Positions 1 through 8,434 of a DNA stretch of 31,575 nucleotides are shown here, piece after piece. Source of the DNA: SVMC01 sp045601345 (GTDB lineage Bacteria > Bacillota > Clostridia > Oscillospirales > Oscillospiraceae). The notes beneath the pieces were generated by a model. That model saw nothing but the letters and a program-made list of their open reading frames with translations. It ran no database searches and was not told the origin of the DNA. The stretch's first letter is position 1. Every line of letters begins with the position of its first letter. The stretch is taken from assembly GCA_045601345.1 (NCBI GenBank), contig JAZRZL010000056.1, positions 1 to 31,575 of the forward strand, in the 5' to 3' direction. The position numbers were made by a program, and so were the translations under genes.

Positions 1-48
1 TGAACATTGCTGAAATGGATTTTGTCAGCTGATATGATCGGCGTATTC

Positions 49-1656
49 TCAATTGACCTTGAAGGAATTTAAGAACTTGTCAAGAGGGTCGTTTTCATCG
101 ATTTCGAAGTGGTTTTCCTCCACAGCCTGTGGAATTTCTTCCTTCTTTTCCGCCTTCTTATCCATGTCCAGCGGTTTCATTGTAGGGAACAAAATAACCT
201 CTCGGATGGAATCGGAATTTGTTAGGAGCATGACGCAGCGGTCGATGCCGATACCGAGGCCGCCGGTGGGGGGCATACCGTATTCCAGAGCGGTGACAAA
301 GTCTTCATCCATCATGCCGGCTTCCTCATCACCGCGGGCGCGAAGCTCCATCTGCTTCTGGAAGCGCTGCTTCTGGTCGATGGGGTCGTTCAGCTCGGAG
401 AAGGCGTTGCCCATTTCGCTGTGGCAGATGAACAGCTCGAAGCGCTCGGTGAGACGGGGATCGGCGGGAGAGCGCTTGGCAAGGGGAGAGACATCCACGG
501 GATGCATGGTGATGAAGGTGGGCTGAATTAGCTGCTCCTCCACCTTCTGGTCGAAGCACTCATAGAGGAAGTTGCCCCAAGTGTGATCCTTTTCCGGCCC
601 AAGCTCTACGCCAACGGAGGCAGCGAGCTTTTCGGCATCCTCATCGGAGGTGATGGCCATGAAGTCCACGCCCAGATATTCCTTGACAGCCTCTGCCATG
701 GTCATACGCGGCCAGCCGGGGGTCAGGTCAACATCAAAGCCCTGCCACTTGAGCTGATAGGTGCCCAACAGCTCCTTGGCAGCAGAGGACAGCAGCTCTT
801 CAAACAGATCCATCATACCCACATAGTCGGTGTAGGCCTGATACAGCTCTACGGTGGTAAATTCGGGGTTGTGCTTAGGATCCATGCCTTCATTGCGGAA
901 GATACGGCCAATTTCATATACGCGCTCCAAACCGCCGACAATCAGGCGCTTGAGGTGAAGCTCGGTTGCGATGCGCATATACATATCAATATCGAGCGTA
1001 TTGTGATGGGTAATGAAGGGGCGGGCGTTGGCACCGCCGGAAATGGTATTGAGCACAGGGGTCTCGACTTCCATGAAGCCATGGGAGTCGAGATATTTTC
1101 TCACGAAGCTGACGAACTTGGAGCGAATCTCAAAGGTACGGCGCACTTCAGGGTTGACAATCAAATCCACATAGCGCTGACGGTAACGGGTTTCCAGATC
1201 GGTCAGGCCGTGGTATTTTTCAGGCAGCGGGAGAAGACTCTTGGAAAGCAGGGTGGCCTCATGGACACGGACGGAAATTTCGCCGCGCTGGGTGCGGAAT
1301 ACATCGCCGCTGACACCAACAATATCACCGATGTCATTTTTACGGAAAGCCAGAAATGCATTTTCCTCCATCTCATCAATCTTGACGTAGAGCTGGATAC
1401 GACCCTGCAAATCCTGAAGGTCACAGAAGACGACCTTGCCCATACCGCGCTTGCTCATTAGGCGGCCAGCCAGACGGACGGTGCTGCCTTCCATGGCATC
1501 AAAGTTCTCAATGATCCGCACGGTCGTGGCAGTCGTATCGAATTTGGTCTGCACAAAGGGGTCACAGCCCTGTGCTTGCAGCTCGGAGAGCTTTTGTCTG
1601 CGAACCTTGACCTGATCGGTCAGGGAAAGCTCCTCCTGGGGTACAAACTTTGCCAA
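49..1656 (-). CDS. lysS: Lysyl-tRNA synthetase, class II
   Basis: Charges tRNA-Lys with lysine using ATP in the cytoplasm. The 535-residue protein has an OB-fold anticodon-binding domain at about residues 59-145 and a class II catalytic core: motif 2 around FRNEGMDPKHNPEF (253-266) and motif 3 GLGIGIDR (466-473). The start is a TTG at 1654-1656, supported by an AGGAGG at 1665-1670 eight bases away; no ATG fits better. It lies 17 bp after greA and is the last gene of the run that begins with the PucR-type regulator. The catalytic domain would normally end near FPTMKP (495 here), but about 40 charged residues follow (496-535), ending in LDKFLNSFKVN. No T-box leader is visible. The identification is very secure. 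Confidence 0.97.
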   Translation of the reverse strand: MAKFVPQEELSLTDQVKVRRQKLSELQAQGCDPFVQTKFDTTATTVRIIENFDAMEGSTVRLAGRLMSKRGMGKVVFCDLQDLQGRIQLYVKIDEMEENAFLAFRKNDIGDIVGVSGDVFRTQRGEISVRVHEATLLSKSLLPLPEKYHGLTDLETRYRQRYVDLIVNPEVRRTFEIRSKFVSFVRKYLDSHGFMEVETPVLNTISGGANARPFITHHNTLDIDMYMRIATELHLKRLIVGGLERVYEIGRIFRNEGMDPKHNPEFTTVELYQAYTDYVGMMDLFEELLSSAAKELLGTYQLKWQGFDVDLTPGWPRMTMAEAVKEYLGVDFMAITSDEDAEKLAASVGVELGPEKDHTWGNFLYECFDQKVEEQLIQPTFITMHPVDVSPLAKRSPADPRLTERFELFICHSEMGNAFSELNDPIDQKQRFQKQMELRARGDEEAGMMDEDFVTALEYGMPPTGGLGIGIDRCVMLLTNSDSIREVILFPTMKPLDMDKKAEKKEEIPQAVEENHFEIDENDPLDKFLNSFKVN

Positions 1657-1673
1657 TGTTCTTTCCTCCTAAG

Positions 1674-2156
1674 TTACTTATCTACGGAAACGACCTCAAA
1701 TTTCAGCAGGCCGGTGGGAGCGTTGACTTCTACGATGTCACCAACTTTTTTGCCGACAATGGCGCGACCAAAGGGAGAATCATCGGATATTTTCCCATTC
1801 ATGGGGTCGGCTTCCTGAGAGCCAACAATCTGATAGGTTTCCTCTTCGTCAAATTCCAGATCGCGGACGATCACCTTGCAGCCCAAGCCGATGTAGCCTT
1901 CAAGAGTAGCATCGTCTTCGGTTTCGTCAATGATAACGGCGTGATTTAAAATGTTCTCAACCTCAGCAATGCGGCCATAGAGCTTTGCCTGCTCATTTTT
2001 GGCTTCGTCATATTCGCTATTTTCCGAAAGGTCACCAAAGGAGCGTGCCTCCTTGATCATTTCGGTGACTTCTTTTTCACGGACGGTTTTGAGGTAGTTG
2101 AGTTCTTCCTTCAGTTCGTCAAGGCGCTTACTGCTGAGCTTGTATTCCTTTGCCAT
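1674..2156 (-). CDS. greA: Transcription elongation factor GreA
   Basis: Rescues backtracked RNA polymerase by stimulating cleavage of the nascent transcript. The 160-residue product has the N-terminal antiparallel coiled coil (about 1-75), with the characteristic acidic tip in the DLSENSEYDEAK segment, and the C-terminal FKBP-like domain, including DPMNGKIS and SPFGRA. The ATG at 2154-2156 (MAKEYKLSS) is chosen over in-frame upstream starts because family members begin with a sequence like this and an AGAAGG lies about 12 bases upstream; the extra N-terminus of the longer frame shows no GreA-like sequence. It follows the S41 protease gene by about 95 bp and precedes lysS by 17 bp, so greA-lysS are probably cotranscribed. 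Confidence 0.96.
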   Translation of the reverse strand: MAKEYKLSSKRLDELKEELNYLKTVREKEVTEMIKEARSFGDLSENSEYDEAKNEQAKLYGRIAEVENILNHAVIIDETEDDATLEGYIGLGCKVIVRDLEFDEEETYQIVGSQEADPMNGKISDDSPFGRAIVGKKVGDIVEVNAPTGLLKFEVVSVDK

Positions 2157-2251
2157 AACAGGATCATCCCTTCTGTTTGAATCGTTCATTGATGTTGTGA
2201 TTATAGATGCTTTGACCGGTGATGTCAAGGGTTTTGCCACTACGGGATGCA

Positions 2252-3409
2252 TTATTTGCCGAGTAGCTCCAGTGCCTTCTGTAGCTGCTCATCGTCCTCG
2301 GGAGCAAGCTGATGTGTGGCCAGAGGAATAATGTCCTCTTCGGGCAGTTCTTCGATGGCATCCGGGGTCAGGCCGCCGGCATCGGCAAGGCTGACCCCGT
2401 TGGGGGTAAAGTATTTTCCAATGGAGATATTCAAAGCGGAGCCGTCGGACAGCAGCAGGGCAGACTGGAAGTAGCCCTTGCCGCAGGTCTTGGTGCCAAC
2501 GGTGACGGCAGCGCCGTATTCGCTAAGGGCAGCGGCAAAAAATTCCGCCGCGGAATAGGAATCCTGATTCATGAGCACCGCCATGGGCAGATCAACACAG
2601 GCGGCATCCGAGTTGTCAACCTCTTTATGCCCTGCGAAATCTTCGGCGCGAAAAAGTACGCCCTCGGGGAGAAGATAGTCTAGAAGTTTAACTAACTCCG
2701 TTTTTAGACCGCCGGGATTGTTTCGCACATCAAAAATTAAGGCATTTGCTCCCTGTGCCTTGAGCGCTTCAATGGCGGCAATGGTCTTATCCGCACAGGT
2801 CTGGTCGAAATTTTCAATATTAATATACCCAATGTCACCCAAAAGCATTGTGCGGACAACCTGACTTTCCATGCTTCTGCGTTCCATCGTCAGGGAAAGC
2901 TCCTGATCGCCTCGGCGCACGGTAATCGTGACATTGCTGCCCTCCTCACCGCGCACCAGATTGCGAAGCTCCGCAAGGGATATTTGTGTGCAGTCTGTGC
3001 CGTCCACGGCAATGATCTCGTCCCCCGAAAGCATTCCGGCCTCCATGGCGCTGCCGTTTCCCTCGACCTCAGTGACGGTAAATTTGCCGTTCTCGTCCTG
3101 AAGCACAGAAATGCCGACACCGACATAGGCGTTTTGCATTTGCTCAAGGTAGGTGGCATATTCCTCTGCGGGGATATAGTAGCTCCAGCGATCCTGTGTG
3201 GCATAAACCATGGCTTCTCCGATGGCATCGCCCATGAGGCTCTCATCCAATTCTCCGATATAGTAGCGGTCAAGTACGGTGTAGATTTCCTTTGCTTTGC
3301 GTATGACGGGAATATCCGGCGAAATGGCAGAGAACATGATGCAGAGCGTCAGCGCGCTGCCTGCCAGAAAGGAAAAAATCAGCAAAATAATGGCAGTAGA
3401 TTTTCTCAA
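2252..3409 (-). CDS. S41 family C-terminal processing peptidase with PDZ domain
   Basis: A 385-residue secreted or membrane-anchored serine protease of the CtpA/CtpB family, which trims extracytoplasmic proteins. Residues 8-29 form a single N-terminal hydrophobic segment, probably an uncleaved anchor. A PDZ domain spans about 95-175 (GVGISVLQ, GMLSGDEIIAVDG). The S41 catalytic region follows: FDVRNNPGG (226-234), Ser286 in DSYSAAEFF as nucleophile and Lys311 in GKGYFQ as general base. The start is TTG at 3407-3409 with GGAGG at 3417-3421, seven bases away. It sits directly downstream of the M23 hydrolase gene, a common arrangement in Clostridia; its substrate could be a component of the FtsEX-hydrolase machinery, but that is inference from position only. 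Confidence 0.93.
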   Translation of the reverse strand: MRKSTAIILLIFSFLAGSALTLCIMFSAISPDIPVIRKAKEIYTVLDRYYIGELDESLMGDAIGEAMVYATQDRWSYYIPAEEYATYLEQMQNAYVGVGISVLQDENGKFTVTEVEGNGSAMEAGMLSGDEIIAVDGTDCTQISLAELRNLVRGEEGSNVTITVRRGDQELSLTMERRSMESQVVRTMLLGDIGYINIENFDQTCADKTIAAIEALKAQGANALIFDVRNNPGGLKTELVKLLDYLLPEGVLFRAEDFAGHKEVDNSDAACVDLPMAVLMNQDSYSAAEFFAAALSEYGAAVTVGTKTCGKGYFQSALLLSDGSALNISIGKYFTPNGVSLADAGGLTPDAIEELPEEDIIPLATHQLAPEDDEQLQKALELLGK

Positions 3410-3431
3410 GGGGATTCCTCCAAAGAATGTG

Positions 3432-3460
3432 TCCCGCAGCCGGAGTGTGCGACTGCGGGA
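3432..3460 (-). other. Intercistronic hairpin between M23 and S41 genes
   Basis: An 8-bp perfect inverted repeat, TCCCGCAG at 3432-3439 and CTGCGGGA at 3453-3460, lies in the 62-bp gap between the M23 stop and the S41 start. No T-run follows on the minus strand, so it is not a standard intrinsic terminator. It may stabilise an mRNA end or attenuate read-through into the protease gene. Confidence 0.5.
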
Positions 3461-3471
3461 GAGAATATAGT

Positions 3472-4722
3472 TTAACCAATGTAGCTCATGGGGTTTACCG
3501 TGCTGCCATTGTAGTAGACGGTGTAGTGCAGATGGGTGCCGGTGGACCAGCCGGTGGAACCGGCATAGCCAATGGTCTGGCCAGCGCTGACACTCTGGCC
3601 GCTGCTGACACCCAAGGTACTCATATGTCCGTAAAGGGTGGAGTAGCCATCTCCATGGTTGATGACGACATAGTAGCCATAGACATCGGAATAGGTGGCT
3701 GTGGTTACAGTACCAGATTTGGCGGCGTAAATGCTCTGGCCGTAGCTGGCGGCAAGGTCAACACCGGAATGGAAATTATAATAGCCTTGCGTGGGATGCC
3801 AGCGATAGCCATAAGCGGAGGTTACGTAGATGGAGGACAGCGGATTGCACCAGCCGGCGGCTCCACCGCCGCCTCCGCCGCCACTGCTGTTGCTAGCCGC
3901 ATGGGCAGCAGCACGGGCTGCAGCCTCTTCGGCTGCCACGGCATCATCGTATTCCTGCTCACGCTTGGCAATTTCGGCAACCAGTTCATCCTCAAGCTCG
4001 GCATAATGGGCTTCAGCTTTATCTTTTTCTGCCTTGTCAGCTAAAAGCTTCTGAATAAGGGCATCGGATTCGGCGCGCTGGTCGGTGAGGGTTTTCTCGG
4101 TTTCCTCCAGCTCTGCCTGTGTAGAGACCAAAACGGCCTTTTCGTCCTCCAGCTCCACGCGGGCAGCAGAGATTTCTTCGGCAATGCGCTCCAGCTTTTT
4201 CATCATGAGCTGATCGGAGGCGGCAATTTCGGAGATCATGTTGATGTTGTCAAGAAGATCGGCAAAGCTGCTGGACTTAAACAGAATCGCCCAGTAGGAC
4301 AGAGTGCCATTTTCCTCCATGGAGCGGACACGGAGCTTATATTGGTCGTAAAGCGCATCCTGCTGCTCCAGCGCATCGTCCAGCTCGGACTGCTTTGCGG
4401 AGATGAGGTTGTTATATTCCTGAATCTGGGCAGTCTGGTTGGCAATTTCCTCCTGTGTCAACTCAATTTGCTGATCCAATGCCAGCTTCTGATCTACGAC
4501 ACCTAAGGTTTCTTTTTTATTCGCTTCAATTTCGGCCTCCAGAGCCTTACGCTTTTCGGAGATCGCATCGGCCTGAGATTCCAAATCGTTAATTTGTTGA
4601 CGGATCTGGCTGGAGCTGGCGGCACTTACCGTCATGGCAAGGGAGGCCACCAGAGAGACCAGCATGGCACCAATGAGCAATACGGCAATGGCACCGACAA
4701 TCCAGCGTCTGTACTTATACAT
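3472..4722 (-). CDS. Coiled-coil M23 (LytM) murein hydrolase, EnvC/PcsB-like partner of FtsEX
   Basis: A 416-residue secreted protein with an N-terminal hydrophobic signal or anchor (7-35), a long coiled-coil region (about 38-268, interrupted by a GTLSYWAILFKSSSFADLL turn), an Ala/Gly linker with seven consecutive glycines (281-287), and an M23 domain (about 292-416). The LytM zinc-site residues are intact: His318 and Asp322 in FHSGVD, His366 in YGHM, His397 and His399 in THLHY, so an active glycyl-type peptidoglycan endopeptidase is expected. The gene starts 18 bp after ftsX with a GAGGAA site. In Firmicutes and Proteobacteria, coiled-coil hydrolases or activators encoded beside ftsEX (PcsB, CwlO, EnvC) are gated by FtsEX; the neighbourhood argues for the same here. 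Confidence 0.93.
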   Translation of the reverse strand: MYKYRRWIVGAIAVLLIGAMLVSLVASLAMTVSAASSSQIRQQINDLESQADAISEKRKALEAEIEANKKETLGVVDQKLALDQQIELTQEEIANQTAQIQEYNNLISAKQSELDDALEQQDALYDQYKLRVRSMEENGTLSYWAILFKSSSFADLLDNINMISEIAASDQLMMKKLERIAEEISAARVELEDEKAVLVSTQAELEETEKTLTDQRAESDALIQKLLADKAEKDKAEAHYAELEDELVAEIAKREQEYDDAVAAEEAAARAAAHAASNSSGGGGGGGAAGWCNPLSSIYVTSAYGYRWHPTQGYYNFHSGVDLAASYGQSIYAAKSGTVTTATYSDVYGYYVVINHGDGYSTLYGHMSTLGVSSGQSVSAGQTIGYAGSTGWSTGTHLHYTVYYNGSTVNPMSYIG

Positions 4723-4740
4723 ACTATGTTCCTCTTATCC

Positions 4741-5631
4741 TTATACGTCCAGGAATTTGCGGATAGACATCAGGCTGCCGAACACACCAACGAACAGACC
4801 TGCCACAGCAAAGGCCGGTGCCATGATCCACAGCACATCCCGGAAGGGGACGAAGTGGAACAGCTGTAAGGAGTCAACAGAAGCGATGTTGTGTACCAGC
4901 AGGTCATAAAGCAGCCATTGCAGACCAAAGGCGATACCGGCACCTAAAAGGCCGATGACAAAGCCCTCGACAAAGAAGGGCAGGCGGATAAAGCCATCGG
5001 TTGCGCCGACCATTTTCATGATAGCGATTTCATCCTTGCGGTCAAGCATAGCCAGCTTGATGGTGTTGGAGATGATGAAGAGGGTAACCACCAGCAGAAC
5101 ACCGATGATGGCCATGGAGGCAATTTGCAGTGCCCGCTCAATGGTACGGAAGCCCTCCTCCAGCTCATAGGGGGCGTTAATCTCAGCTACGCCCTCAATG
5201 TCGCGGATGGAAGAGACGGTTTGTACCATCTGGCTGTTATCAATCAGGGCGACAACAAAGCGGTGGCGCAGGGTGGTGGCATCAATGCCAATAAAAACAT
5301 TGTCATCGCCCTGCTTTTCAATAAAATTGTCCAGAGCCTCTTCTCTGGAAACAAAGGTGGACGTATTAACATTTTCAATCAGATTAATTTTGGAGCCGAC
5401 GCTCTTAGCCTCGGCCTCGGTGAGGCTTTCGTCCACATAGACGAGAATCTCATTTTCCTGCTCCAGATCCTTGACCATGACATTGAGGTTATAGAGAATC
5501 AGAGAGAAGCTGCCCATAATAATGAGGCAGGCCACGGTGACACAGATGGCAGCGAAGGACATAAAGCCGTGGCGGAAAATACTGAGGATGCCCTCACGAA
5601 GGAGATAGCCAATTCGTTTATTCTTCTTCAT
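4741..5631 (-). CDS. ftsX: Cell division ABC transporter permease FtsX
   Basis: Membrane half of the FtsEX complex, which transmits cytoplasmic ATP hydrolysis to extracellular murein hydrolases during septation or elongation. The 296-residue protein has an N-terminal basic stretch, a first membrane helix at about 23-46, a large extracellular domain (about 47-165), then three helices at about 170-195, 220-245 and 265-290, the standard FtsX layout. The ATG at 5629-5631 (MKKNKRIGYLL) is preferred over in-frame starts further upstream because FtsX proteins begin with a short basic N-terminus. This start overlaps the 3' end of ftsE by 14 bp, implying translational coupling. The next gene downstream is the coiled-coil M23 hydrolase. 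Confidence 0.96.
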   Translation of the reverse strand: MKKNKRIGYLLREGILSIFRHGFMSFAAICVTVACLIIMGSFSLILYNLNVMVKDLEQENEILVYVDESLTEAEAKSVGSKINLIENVNTSTFVSREEALDNFIEKQGDDNVFIGIDATTLRHRFVVALIDNSQMVQTVSSIRDIEGVAEINAPYELEEGFRTIERALQIASMAIIGVLLVVTLFIISNTIKLAMLDRKDEIAIMKMVGATDGFIRLPFFVEGFVIGLLGAGIAFGLQWLLYDLLVHNIASVDSLQLFHFVPFRDVLWIMAPAFAVAGLFVGVFGSLMSIRKFLDV

Positions 5632-6307
5632 TGATATAGTACCCATCCATTCCGTCACTGACAACCCGGCCTTCATTGATGGCAATCACGCGGCGGTGGA
5701 AGTTGTTTACCATTTCGGCCTCATGGGTTACGATCATGACTGTGGTGCCCAAAGCGTTGATCTGTTCAAGAAGGAGCATAATCTCCAAGGAACGTGCGGG
5801 ATCCAGATTGCCGGTAGGCTCATCGGCAACGATCATTGAGGGATTGTTGACCAGCGCACGGGCAATGGCAACACGCTGCTGCTCTCCGCCGGATAGCTCA
5901 TCAGGCAAGCGCTTGCTCTTTTTGTCAAGGCCGACCAGCTGGAGCACATAGGGTACACGGCTGCGGATCTCGCGTTCAGGAGCACCGACCACGCGCATGG
6001 CAAAGGCAACATTTTCGTAAACGGTTTTCTTGCGGATCAGGCGGAAATCCTGAAAGATGACTCCTACAGTGCGACGCATATAGGGAATCTGCTTCTTTTT
6101 AATGGTGTCCAAACTGTAATCGTTCACATGGACTTCACCCTTGGTGGGGTGCAGCTCCGCTGTGAGCAGCTTAACGATGGTGGACTTTCCGGAACCGGAG
6201 GGGCCGACAAGGAACACGAATTCGCCGTCTTCGATTTTCAGGCTGACGTTTGAGAGCGCCTTTGTTCCGATTTCATAGATCATCGTAACTTTGTTAAATT
6301 CAATCAT
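5618..6307 (-). CDS. ftsE: Cell division ATP-binding protein FtsE
   Basis: ATPase of the FtsEX complex. The 229-residue protein has a Walker A GPSGSGKST at 35-43, the ABC signature LSGGEQQRVAIARAL, a Walker B ending in VADEPTGNLDP, and an H-loop in VTHEAEMV. Its length matches the family. The ATG at 6305-6307 is preceded by AGGAG six bases upstream. The gene follows the PucR-type regulator by 18 bp and overlaps ftsX. Key catalytic residues all appear intact. Confidence 0.97.
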   Translation of the reverse strand: MIEFNKVTMIYEIGTKALSNVSLKIEDGEFVFLVGPSGSGKSTIVKLLTAELHPTKGEVHVNDYSLDTIKKKQIPYMRRTVGVIFQDFRLIRKKTVYENVAFAMRVVGAPEREIRSRVPYVLQLVGLDKKSKRLPDELSGGEQQRVAIARALVNNPSMIVADEPTGNLDPARSLEIMLLLEQINALGTTVMIVTHEAEMVNNFHRRVIAINEGRVVSDGMDGYYINEEE

Positions 6308-6325
6308 AGGAGGCTCCTGTGAGGA

Positions 6326-7420
6326 TTACAGCATCCGATTTTCCCGGGAATTGAGATATTTTTTGACCATCAGTGCCACCTTAAAGATGATGGCGTGGTC
6401 AAACTCCCGCAGATCAAGGCCGGTGAGCTTCTTGATCTTTTCCAGACGGTAGACCAGCGTGTTCCTATGTACGAACAGCTTTCTGGACGTCTCGGATACG
6501 TTAAGGTTGTTTTCAAAGAACTTGTTGATGGTGAACAGAGTTTCCTGGTCAAGGGTGTCAATGGAGTTCTTCTTGAAGACCTCGGACAGGAAAATTTCAC
6601 AAAGGGTGGTGGGGAGCTGATAAATCAGGCGGCCAATGCCGAGATTTTCGTAGTTAATGATGTTTTTCTCGGTATCGAAAACCTTGCCGACCTCAATGGC
6701 AACCTGTGCCTCCTTATAGGAGTCGGCCAGCTCACGCAGATGGCTTGTTATCGTGCCAATGCCAATGGTGGTCTTGGTGAACAGCTCTGTACGCATGGTA
6801 TCCTCAATGCTCTGGGCAATATGGATAAGTTCTGCGCTGTCACATTCCGAGGACACCTGCTTGACTACGGCGATATCGCTCTCATTAATAGAGAGGACAA
6901 AATCCTGCTGACGGTCGGGGAACATCGTCTGAATGATGTCCACGGCAGCCATATCAGCACGGCCTACCTGACGAACCAGAAAGACAGCACGCTGGACTTC
7001 ACTGGGGAAGTGCAGCTCCTTGGCGCGGATATAGATGTCACCGGGCAGAATGTTATCCATGATAATATTCTTGACAAAGGTACCCTTATCGTGCTTTTCT
7101 TCATAGTAGGTGCGGGCGGAATTCAGGGCAACAGCGGCCATAGCGCTCAGGGTATACGCCTGTGCATCCTCACCGTCTACAAATACAGCAAATTCAAAGT
7201 GGGAATTATCGCCGCTAAGTGGACGAAGGGTCATGCCGTTGCAGTGTGCGGTAAGCTCATCGGCTCCGTTGAGACGAATGATACAGTCGGTCCATTTCTC
7301 ACCGGTAATACTCGGATCGGTGCAGGAAATCACGCTGCCATCACTGTCAATGATGCCAATTTTACGGTCGGTAGCTTCTTTCATTTGAAGAATCACATTC
7401 TGGAACATCCGGCTGGACAT
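6326..7420 (-). CDS. PucR/CdaR-type transcriptional regulator with C-terminal HTH
   Basis: A 364-residue protein whose C-terminal about 60 residues form the PucR-type helix-turn-helix (NLNVSETSRKLFVHRNTLVYRLEKI region, split here by the family's fixed RNTLVYRL core), with a GGDEF-like CdaR middle domain before it. The N-terminal 130 residues resemble a sugar-diacid or small-ligand sensor (KIGIIDSDGSVISC). Two in-frame ATGs lie at 7426 and 7420; GAGGAGG at 7429-7435 is 2 bases from the first and 8 from the second, so 7420 is favoured. It heads the ftsEX run, 18 bp before ftsE, which suggests it either controls the run or is simply cotranscribed. The ligand is unknown. Confidence 0.88.
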   Translation of the reverse strand: MSSRMFQNVILQMKEATDRKIGIIDSDGSVISCTDPSITGEKWTDCIIRLNGADELTAHCNGMTLRPLSGDNSHFEFAVFVDGEDAQAYTLSAMAAVALNSARTYYEEKHDKGTFVKNIIMDNILPGDIYIRAKELHFPSEVQRAVFLVRQVGRADMAAVDIIQTMFPDRQQDFVLSINESDIAVVKQVSSECDSAELIHIAQSIEDTMRTELFTKTTIGIGTITSHLRELADSYKEAQVAIEVGKVFDTEKNIINYENLGIGRLIYQLPTTLCEIFLSEVFKKNSIDTLDQETLFTINKFFENNLNVSETSRKLFVHRNTLVYRLEKIKKLTGLDLREFDHAIIFKVALMVKKYLNSRENRML

Positions 7421-7476
7421 GGGCATTTCCTCCTCATCACATGACCTTATTGCATTTTTAACAAAAGTCTGCCTAT

Positions 7477-7505
7477 ACTATACAACCTTTTTTCTTTTTT
7501 TTCAA
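7477..7505 (-). promoter_or_regulatory. Predicted promoter of the regulator-ftsEX run
   Basis: Reading on the minus strand, a -35 TTGAAA (7500-7505) is followed by a 17-bp A-rich spacer and a -10 TATAGT (7477-7482), about 50 bp ahead of the regulator start. This looks like a sigma-A type promoter and is the only good candidate seen for the run down to lysS, although internal promoters cannot be excluded. Confidence 0.65.
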
Positions 7506-7615
7506 GCCCCTATTTGACATTTTATTTGAAACAGCATAGTATTTTTTGTAGAAAATTGACATAGAATCGTCATAATGAATGAAAAGTGACTGGAAAAAGA
7601 AAGCAAATTGCAAAA

Positions 7616-8344
7616 TTATTCCTCAATTTTTTTTTCGTTATTTTGACGGTCAAAAATTCCGTCAATTTCTTCCCGGGTCAAAAGGCGAACTTCTCCACGA
7701 GGAAGCTCTCCTAACGTTAGGTTTCCCTCCCGAATTCTTCGCAGATAGGTCACGTACATTCCTCTGGCAGACATCATCCGGCGCACCTGATGGTACTTGC
7801 CCTCCTGCACGGTGATGAGGCTCTTGCCGAGGTCAATGCTTTCGAGCTTCGCGCTCAGGCACACCGTGCCGTCCCGTAGGTGTAGGCCTTCGGCAAACTG
7901 GGCAATATCATCGGCAGTGACGATGCCCTCATGCTCGGCATAGTAGACCTTTTCAACCTGATGGCGGGGGGAGACGATGCGGTGCAGGAGGTCACCATCG
8001 TTGGTGAACAGGAGAAGACCTTCGGTTTCCTTATCCAGCCGACCAATGGGCTTGAGCTGCATCTTGCGGTAGCATTCCGGCAGCAGCTCCATCACGGTGG
8101 CCTTTCTGGGATCTTCGGTTGCGGTGATATAGCCTGCGGGCTTGTTCATCATGATGACGATTTGTTTTCCGGCGTTGATTGGCTCACCGTCAAGGGTTAC
8201 AGAGGCGGTGATTTCATCGAATTTATAGGCATAGTCAGTGATACAAGCCCCATCCACCCGCACATGGCCGGAACGGATGATATCCCGAAGCTGACGGCGA
8301 CTGGCAACACCGGCCTCGGATAAGAATTTGTCCAGTCTAATCAT
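7616..8344 (-). CDS. RsuA/RluB/E/F-family rRNA pseudouridine synthase
   Basis: Converts a specific uridine in ribosomal RNA to pseudouridine. The 242-residue protein has an N-terminal S4 RNA-binding domain (about 2-60, RLDKFLSEAGVASRR) and a pseudouridine synthase domain with catalytic Asp104 in GRLDKETEGLLLF and the later YHQVRRMM motif. The short length and the RsuA-like motif place it in the small-subunit or RluB/E/F group, but the exact target cannot be read. The ATG at 8342-8344 has GGGGAGG five bases upstream. The acidic C-terminal tail ends in NNEKKIEE. It is a single gene, divergent from the DUF4830-like gene. Confidence 0.93.
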   Translation of the reverse strand: MIRLDKFLSEAGVASRRQLRDIIRSGHVRVDGACITDYAYKFDEITASVTLDGEPINAGKQIVIMMNKPAGYITATEDPRKATVMELLPECYRKMQLKPIGRLDKETEGLLLFTNDGDLLHRIVSPRHQVEKVYYAEHEGIVTADDIAQFAEGLHLRDGTVCLSAKLESIDLGKSLITVQEGKYHQVRRMMSARGMYVTYLRRIREGNLTLGELPRGEVRLLTREEIDGIFDRQNNEKKIEE

Positions 8345-8434
8345 GGAAACCTCCCCTTGTCACGCACTGTTCTATTTTCCTCCGGAGATACATAGGCTGA
8401 AGTACCTGAGAAACATCCATTGGGGGTTACATTT

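Noticed and set aside
583..1461. Long plus-strand open frame (292 codons) opposite lysS
   Set aside because: It lies fully antisense to a certain lysS gene, resembles no family and has no ribosome binding site; it reflects codon bias on the other strand.
6395..7444. Plus-strand open frame of 349 codons opposite the PucR-type regulator
   Set aside because: It is antisense to a clear regulator, with no recognisable domain and no ribosome binding site.
7514..7542. Plus-strand promoter-like TTGACA-17-TAGTAT between the regulator and the pseudouridine synthase gene
   Set aside because: No plus-strand gene follows before 8435, and the AT-rich gap is expected to produce such matches by chance. It was not listed as a feature.
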